A stretch of DNA of 56,918 nt from Oribacterium sp. KHPX15 (lineage in GTDB: Bacteria; Bacillota; Clostridia; Lachnospirales; Lachnospiraceae), in the NCBI RefSeq assembly GCF_900107835.1, contig NZ_FNRG01000026.1, positions 1 to 56,918 of the forward strand, written 5' to 3'. The position numbers and the translations under genes were made by a program. Below are positions 52,362 to 56,918 of the stretch, one piece after another. A model generated the notes under the pieces. The model was not told where the DNA came from, searched no databases, and saw only the letters and a program-made list of their open reading frames with translations. The first letter of the stretch is position 1; the number at the start of each line of letters is the position of its first letter.

Positions 52362-52440
52362 AAGTGTTTCAAAGAATATGAAACGATTCGTGATTAATGA
52401 TTTTAAAAGATTGTATAAACTCTGCCTGGTAGAAACCGTT

Positions 52441-54861
52441 TTAAGCCCCGGCCTTAAATACCTTGCCGCTGCTTAACCAGCTTCTGATGTCTGATACTCC
52501 GAGAAGTTTCTCGTAGCTGTTGCCGGATGAGATAACAAGAGTAGGAGCCTGTTTGATTCCAAACTTTTCTACAAGTGTAGGATTTTCCATTGCATCCATG
52601 ATCTCATAATGTACGCCTGCTTCGTCAAGAAGTGATCCGGCAATCTTGCAGTTAGGACATGTAGGAGTCTTGAACAGCATGATGGTATCTTCGGCAGCAG
52701 GAGATGAAATTGTGTTTGTTTCATTTTCCGGCTTGATAGCATTGGTCTCAGCCTTTGGCTTCATCTTAAGTCCTTCGTGAGTCAGCTTGGAATTTCCGAG
52801 ATTATAAACCTTGCGGTCTTTGTACTCCTGAGCCTTTCCGTCATTCCAGTTGGCGATAGGTCTGTAGTAGCCGGTGATACGGCTGTAAACCTCTGTCTTT
52901 GCACCGCAGTGAGGACATACTGTCTGTTCGCCTGTAAGGTAACCATGCTCCTTGCATACTGAATATGTCGGTGACATGGTGTAGTAAGGTAGTTTGTAGT
53001 TCTCTGCAATCTTTCTTACAAGGCTGGCAGCTGCTTTCCAGTCAGGAAGCTTCTCACCAAGGAATGCGTGGAACACGGTTCCTGAGGTGTAAAGAGTCTG
53101 CAGCTCATCCTGGATATCAAGTGCTGAGAAAATGTCCTCAGTATATCCAACAGGAAGGTGTGATGAGTTGGTGTAGTAAGGAGTTCCGTCCATGTTTGCT
53201 GTGATGATCTCAGGATAAAGCTCCTTGTCATGCTTTGCAAAACGATAGGTTGTGGACTCTGCAGGAGTTGCTTCCAGGTTGTAGAGCTCACCGTCATACT
53301 GAACCTGATACTCTGACAGGCGGTTTCTCATGTGGTTGAGAACATCCTGTGAGAACATCTGTGTACGTTCATCAGTCATATCTGCACCGATCCAGTTTGC
53401 GTTGAGGCCGACTTCGTTCATACCGATAAGACCTATGGTAGAGAAGTGGTTTGCAAATGTGCCGAGATATCTCTTGGTGTATGGGTACAGACCCTGCTCC
53501 AGAAGCTTTGTGATGACCTGTCTCTTGGTGTGGAGTGATCTTGCTGCGATATCCATAAGATGATCGAGTCTCTTATAAAAGTCTGCTTCGTCAGAGGCAA
53601 GATATGCTATACGCGGCATATTGATAGTAACAACTCCTATAGAGCCTGTTGACTCTCCGGAACCAAAGAAACCGCCGCTCTTTTTACGAAGCTCTCTCAG
53701 ATCCAAGCGGAGTCTGCAGCACATTGAACGGACATCTGAAGGCTCCATATCAGAGTTTATGTAGTTTGAAAAATAAGGTGTTCCGTATTTGGCAGTCATT
53801 TCAAACAGAAGCTTGTTGTTCTCTGTCTCAGACCAGTCGAAATCACGTGTGATGGAATATGTCGGGATAGGATACTGGAAACCGCGTCCGTTGGCATCGC
53901 CCTCGATCATGATCTCGATAAATGCCTTGTTTACCATATCCATTTCCTTCTGACAGTCGCCGTAGGTGAAATCAAGTTCTTTTCCGCCAACAATGGCGTT
54001 AAGGTTTCTGAGATCGGAAGGAACTGTCCAGTCCAAAGTGATATTTGTGAAAGGAGCCTGTGTTCCCCAGCGGCTTGGAGTATTTACGCCATAAACAAAG
54101 GACTGTATGCACTGCTTGACTTCCTTCTGGGAAAGATTATCCACCTTTACAAAAGGAGCCAGATAAGTATCGAATGATGAGAAAGCCTGTGCGCCTGCCC
54201 ACTCGTTCTGCATGATTCCAAGGAAGTTAACCATCTGATTGCAGAGAGTAGAAAGATGGTTTGCAGGTGAAGATGTGATCTTACCCGGAATACCGCCGAG
54301 ACCTTCCATAATAAGCTGTTTCAGTGACCATCCTGCGCAATAGCCGGTCAGCATGGAGAGATCGTGGATATGAATGGCAGCGCTTCTGTGAGCCTTGGCA
54401 ATTTCATCATCGTATACTTCTGAAAGCCAGTAATTGGCCGTGATGGCACCTGAATTTGAAAGAATGAGACCGCCAACAGAATAGGTGACAGTTGAATTCT
54501 CTTTTACTCGCCAGTCATTGATCTTTAAATAGTCATCCACGATATCCTTGTAGTTAAGGAGGGTGGAATTGACATTACGTACCTTCTCACGCTGCTTACG
54601 ATAGAGAATATATGCCTTTGCAACATCGGAGTAACCGGACTCGGAGAGAACCTTCTCTACACTGTCCTGAATCTCTTCCACGGTGATCTTGCCATCCCTG
54701 ACCTTGGTCTCGAAATCTGAAGCTACTCTAAGTGATATAAGGTCAATAACGCTTGAATGATATTCCTTCTCTAAAGCTTCAAATGCCTTTGTGATGGCTG
54801 CTGATATTTTGGAAATATTGAACTCAACTATAGCGCCATCTCTTTTAACTACCTGATACAT
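52441..54861 (-). CDS. nrdD: anaerobic ribonucleoside-triphosphate reductase with C-terminal glutaredoxin-like domain
   Basis: An 806-residue class III ribonucleotide reductase. An ATP-cone is at about 1-90 (MYQVVKRDGAIVEFNISKIS). The glycyl-radical core follows, with the Cys pair VCPHCG and the zinc-binding region near its end and the radical Gly in RITGYYRPIANW. The last 85 residues form a separate redoxin domain: IMLFKTPTCPNCKIAG with CPNC active site and the cis-Pro in QAPTLVI. Such a fusion suggests a built-in reductant. The ATG at 54861 has GGGGGAGGGATCCT upstream; the longer frame adds a hydrophobic stretch not belonging to NrdD. The activase gene nrdG is not in the window. Confidence 0.93.
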   Translation of the reverse strand: MYQVVKRDGAIVEFNISKISAAITKAFEALEKEYHSSVIDLISLRVASDFETKVRDGKITVEEIQDSVEKVLSESGYSDVAKAYILYRKQREKVRNVNSTLLNYKDIVDDYLKINDWRVKENSTVTYSVGGLILSNSGAITANYWLSEVYDDEIAKAHRSAAIHIHDLSMLTGYCAGWSLKQLIMEGLGGIPGKITSSPANHLSTLCNQMVNFLGIMQNEWAGAQAFSSFDTYLAPFVKVDNLSQKEVKQCIQSFVYGVNTPSRWGTQAPFTNITLDWTVPSDLRNLNAIVGGKELDFTYGDCQKEMDMVNKAFIEIMIEGDANGRGFQYPIPTYSITRDFDWSETENNKLLFEMTAKYGTPYFSNYINSDMEPSDVRSMCCRLRLDLRELRKKSGGFFGSGESTGSIGVVTINMPRIAYLASDEADFYKRLDHLMDIAARSLHTKRQVITKLLEQGLYPYTKRYLGTFANHFSTIGLIGMNEVGLNANWIGADMTDERTQMFSQDVLNHMRNRLSEYQVQYDGELYNLEATPAESTTYRFAKHDKELYPEIITANMDGTPYYTNSSHLPVGYTEDIFSALDIQDELQTLYTSGTVFHAFLGEKLPDWKAAASLVRKIAENYKLPYYTMSPTYSVCKEHGYLTGEQTVCPHCGAKTEVYSRITGYYRPIANWNDGKAQEYKDRKVYNLGNSKLTHEGLKMKPKAETNAIKPENETNTISSPAAEDTIMLFKTPTCPNCKIAGSLLDEAGVHYEIMDAMENPTLVEKFGIKQAPTLVISSGNSYEKLLGVSDIRSWLSSGKVFKAGA

Positions 54862-54918
54862 AGGATCCCTCCCCCTGTGTTTTTGTGATAATTTAACGAT
54901 AACACAAAGGGATCGAAG

Positions 54919-54965
54919 GTTCAATATGTAGAAGTGCATTGTAAGTAAAACGCAAGATATTGTGG
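54919..54965 (-). promoter_or_regulatory. paired NrdR-like boxes
   Basis: ACGCAAGATATTGTGG (54950-54965) matches the NrdR consensus ACACAATATATTGTGT at 13 of 16 positions. A weaker site, GTTCAATATGTAGAAG (54919-54934), lies exactly 31 bp away. Pairs about three helical turns apart are usual for NrdR, the ATP/dATP-sensing repressor of ribonucleotide reductase genes. Confidence 0.6.
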
Positions 54966-54997
54966 TTAACGACATTTTGATCAGATGGAAAAAGACA

Positions 54998-55040
54998 TAA
55001 AAAAGCGGATATGATACGCAAAAAATGTGTATCATATCCG
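54998..55040 (-). terminator. terminator of the SDR gene
   Basis: CGGATATGATACGC (55006-55019) pairs with GTGTATCATATCCG (55027-55040) over 13 bp with one wobble, followed on the minus strand by CTTTTTTATG. Confidence 0.85.
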
Positions 55041-55047
55041 GTCATCT

Positions 55048-55797
55048 TTAGTATCCGAATGCAAGTGCGCCGCCGTCGAGTGCATAGTCCTGTCCTGTGA
55101 TATATTTTCCGTGAGGGCCGATCAGGAAAGCTGCCATTGCACCTAAGTCTTTGGTGTCACCGAAATCATGTACAGGGATGCGGTTCAGGATCTGTTGTCT
55201 TCGTTTGTCATCCATAACCTCATCCAGCATCTTGGAGTGGAACCAGCCGGGAGCAATGGAGTTTACACAGATGTTATCGTTTGCCCATTCTATGGCAAGA
55301 CCTCTTGTTAATCCACAAACTGCAGCTTTACTTGTACAGTAGGGGACAACCAGTGAGAATCCAAGATGTGCACTCATGCTGGAGATATTGATGATCCTGC
55401 CTTTGAAAGGACTTTTTTTCAGATAAGGATAACAGAGCTGTGACATGGTGAAGACGCATTTAACATTAGTATCCAGAACACGATCAAATTCTTCTTCGGG
55501 TACTTCCTGAGCAACACACTTATAAGTGGTTCCTGCGTTGTTGACGAGGAAATCAAGATGTCCTTCGTGTTTATCTGCAAGTTCTGCAATAATCTTTGTC
55601 ATGGCGGCTTTATCGTTAATGTCACCTTTGATATGTATGGTGCCGGCCACACTGTCAGGGAAACCATCCTTAACTTTGCCGGTTCTGGAAATTATGTAGA
55701 CCGTCGCACCCTGAAAAGCCAGCATATTTGCAATGTCAAGACCGATGCCGCTTGAACCGCCTGTTACGATTCCGGCATATCCTGTAAGTTCACCCAT
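55048..55797 (-). CDS. short-chain dehydrogenase/reductase
   Basis: A 249-residue classical SDR. The cofactor motif TGGSSGIG is at 12-19, NNAG near 87-90, the catalytic Ser in NISSMSAHLG, and YCTSK holds the catalytic Tyr and Lys. The C-terminal TGQDYALDGG is typical. It resembles gluconate 5-dehydrogenase and 3-oxoacyl reductases; the substrate is not readable. AGGAGGTAATTAAATC precedes the ATG. It has its own terminator, so it is not co-transcribed with nrdD. Confidence 0.9.
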   Translation of the reverse strand: MGELTGYAGIVTGGSSGIGLDIANMLAFQGATVYIISRTGKVKDGFPDSVAGTIHIKGDINDKAAMTKIIAELADKHEGHLDFLVNNAGTTYKCVAQEVPEEEFDRVLDTNVKCVFTMSQLCYPYLKKSPFKGRIINISSMSAHLGFSLVVPYCTSKAAVCGLTRGLAIEWANDNICVNSIAPGWFHSKMLDEVMDDKRRQQILNRIPVHDFGDTKDLGAMAAFLIGPHGKYITGQDYALDGGALAFGY

Positions 55798-56060
55798 GAT
55801 TTAATTACCTCCTGATTTGCGAATGATGTATTTTATATGGCGGCACGTTTTGGATTATTACGCTGTGCCACAGACAAAAGATAAGGTTACTTTAATAATT
55901 AAAATTCTCTATGTTATAATGACTGCATATTTCTTGATCTGAAAAGATTTATAAAATCTCCCACGGCTGAAAACCTTGGAGCTTTAGCTCCGAGGATGAA
56001 AGCCGCTTTGCTAAATTAACATCTCGCCTAAGCGAGATAAACAAGATATAATTCTATCCC

Positions 56061-56477
56061 ATGAATAAAGGATATAAACATGGAAATCGAAATAAATATC
56101 TACTTCGTTACCACTTAATTTTAGTATGTAAATATCGCAGACATTTGCTAAGTGCTAATAATATCTCTTCAGATATGAAGACACTTACTAAAACCATCTC
56201 TAACAAACATAATGTTCTGATACATTATATGGAAGTTGACAAAGATCACTTACATATGATGATAGAAACAACACCTAATATTAATTTGTCAGATTATGTA
56301 AGAACTTTAAAATCGTACACTACATTTCACATTTGGAAGAAATATTCTCCCTATCTCGGCAAATGCTTTTGGAAAGAGAAAACATTTTGGTCAGATGGAT
56401 ATTTCATAAGTAGTATTGGTGAAGTGAGTAGTGATACTCTTAAACATTACATAGAGAATCAAGGAAAGAACACTTGA
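56061..56477 (+). CDS. tnpA: Y1 transposase TnpA (IS200/IS605)
   Basis: A 138-residue single-strand transposase. The HUH motif is HLH in DKDHLHMMIE (near 75-77) and the catalytic Tyr is in LKHYIENQ near 131. It cuts and joins single-stranded element ends. No ribosome-binding site precedes the ATG, as is common for IS200 tnpA. The reading frame is intact. Confidence 0.95.
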   Translation: MNKGYKHGNRNKYLLRYHLILVCKYRRHLLSANNISSDMKTLTKTISNKHNVLIHYMEVDKDHLHMMIETTPNINLSDYVRTLKSYTTFHIWKKYSPYLGKCFWKEKTFWSDGYFISSIGEVSSDTLKHYIENQGKNT

Positions 56478-56501
56478 TAATATACAACAATGTTGTATGA
56501 T
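56474..56501 (+). promoter_or_regulatory. promoter with embedded palindromic operator
   Basis: TTGATA (56474-56479) and TATGAT (56496-56501) with a 16-bp spacer form a promoter for the HTH and tnpB genes. ATACAACA (56482-56489), A, TGTTGTAT (56491-56498) is a perfect 17-bp palindrome lying over the spacer and the -10 box. A repressor bound there would block the promoter. Confidence 0.65.
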
Positions 56502-56521
56502 GATCTCAAGAGGTAATACTT

Positions 56522-56713
56522 ATGACAATTTTAGAGTTACGTCAAAAAACAGGACTTTCACAAAGTCAATTTGCTAAACGTTTCCATCTTAATGTGCGCA
56601 CAGTACAAACATGGGAACAAGGTACTCGTAAAACGCCGGATTATGTAATATGGCTAATAACTAAAGTGATTGAATTGGAGGAAATAGTAAATGCCAAAAG
56701 GGATGGAATTTAG
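56522..56713 (+). CDS. small XRE-type helix-turn-helix protein between tnpA and tnpB
   Basis: A 63-residue protein that is almost only a helix-turn-helix: LRQKTGLSQSQFAKRFHLN then VRTVQTWEQGTRKTPDYV, typical of XRE/Cro-type regulators. AAGAGGT lies upstream of its ATG. It starts 44 bp after tnpA and overlaps tnpB by 23 bp, so it is translationally coupled to tnpB. The palindromic promoter just upstream is the likely binding site. A third gene of this kind is not part of the standard IS605 arrangement. Confidence 0.85.
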   Translation: MTILELRQKTGLSQSQFAKRFHLNVRTVQTWEQGTRKTPDYVIWLITKVIELEEIVNAKRDGI

Positions 56714-56918
56714 AATCTATCCAAACAGAATACAAGAAACCATTATCCAAAAAACATTTGGCTGCTCAAGAGTTGTATATAACTCAGGTCTTGCTCTTCG
56801 TATTGAAGAATACAAGAATGGTAATTCTGTTGGATATAAAGAAACTAATTCCATGCTCACTTCCATGAAGAAAACTGAAGAGTATTCATGGCTTAAAGAA
56901 GTTGATTCTATTGCCTTG
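56691..56918 (+). CDS. tnpB: TnpB RNA-guided nuclease, N-terminal part
   Basis: The first 76 residues of TnpB (MPKGMEFRIYPNRIQETIIQ, FGCSRVVYNSGLAL) are present; the gene runs past the window edge. These match the N-terminal OrfB/wedge region. TnpB is an RNA-guided DNA endonuclease that uses an omega RNA from the right end, which is outside the window. GGAGGAAATAGTA lies before the ATG, within the HTH gene. Confidence 0.9.
   Translation, partial: MPKGMEFRIYPNRIQETIIQKTFGCSRVVYNSGLALRIEEYKNGNSVGYKETNSMLTSMKKTEEYSWLKEVDSIAL

Larger units (their letters stand above)
55964..56918 (+). mobile_element. IS200/IS605-type element, left part
   Basis: The element contains subterminal hairpins, tnpA, a small HTH gene and the first part of tnpB, and runs past the window end. 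The hairpins are CGGCT...AGCCG enclosing CCTTGGAGC-TTTA-GCTCCGAGG (55964-56005) and ATCTCGC-CTAA-GCGAGAT (56021-56038). Such hairpins are bound by the Y1 transposase at the left end. The exact left boundary was not determined; AT-rich DNA at 55798-55960 shows no gene. Confidence 0.85.

Noticed and set aside
54862-55035. 58-residue hydrophobic N-terminal extension of NrdD
   Set aside because: The ATP-cone starts at the ATG at 54861, which has a strong ribosome-binding site; the extension covers the promoter and NrdR-like boxes.

Overview
The window looks like part of a large secondary replicon (megaplasmid or chromid) of an anaerobic, low-to-mid GC Firmicute. A rumen or gut Lachnospiraceae such as Butyrivibrio or Pseudobutyrivibrio is my best guess. 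Reasons: AT-rich intergenic DNA with strong AGGAGG ribosome-binding sites, an FMN riboswitch of Firmicutes type, an oxygen-sensitive class III ribonucleotide reductase, a FliB-type protein, and a plasmid-type Rep/ParB/ParA block with an iteron origin next to metabolic genes. The genus is inference; no rRNA or tRNA gene was recognised.

Layout. (1) 1-270: start of an IS110-family recombinase running off the left edge, with a candidate bridge-RNA region upstream of it. (2) 457-2970: iron alcohol dehydrogenase, MerR regulator and a DUF3737 beta-helix protein. (3) 3253-8963: a five-gene ABC uptake operon (lipoprotein receptor, double ATPase, two permeases, small anchored protein) with a terminator after the receptor gene. 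(4) 9247-11308: L,D-transpeptidase and polysaccharide deacetylase, a cell-wall pair. (5) 11408-14607: a three-part adenosine-deaminase-like protein of 824 residues and a YfbR-like HD nucleotidase. (6) 15426-21641: the replication/partition block: a Rep_3 initiator with a coupled small gene, about 1.1 kb of helically phased iterons, parB, parA and an AT-rich stretch with large palindromes. (7) 21642-26271: a ribH fragment followed by a higher-GC island with a MATE exporter and an A-T-C nonribosomal peptide synthetase, probably acquired. (8) 26577-38406: accessory genes (SDR, membrane protein with a degenerate esterase domain, DUF1294, beta-helix lipoprotein, DUF4143 ATPase, GNAT, RecQ, DUF1292, ProX-like deacylase). 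(9) 38504-43119: complete riboflavin operon ribD-ribE-ribBA-ribH behind an FMN riboswitch. (10) 43123-52248: mixed genes including an amidohydrolase, FliB-like protein, zinc-ribbon protein, a GNAT toxin-antitoxin pair lying between a gene and a fragment of that gene, CorA and an orphan citF. (11) 52441-55797: nrdD fused to a glutaredoxin-like domain behind paired NrdR-like boxes, and an SDR. (12) 55964-56918: left part of an IS200/IS605 element with tnpA, a small HTH gene and the start of tnpB.

Most notable signals: an HTH gene between tnpA and tnpB whose predicted promoter carries a perfect 17-bp palindrome; iterons spaced at multiples of one DNA turn, with stray copies in front of the L,D-transpeptidase; a short dispersed repeat that sits 20-35 bp upstream of start codons four times; the toxin-antitoxin pair bracketed by a 180-bp duplication; and the large deaminase paired with a nucleotidase.
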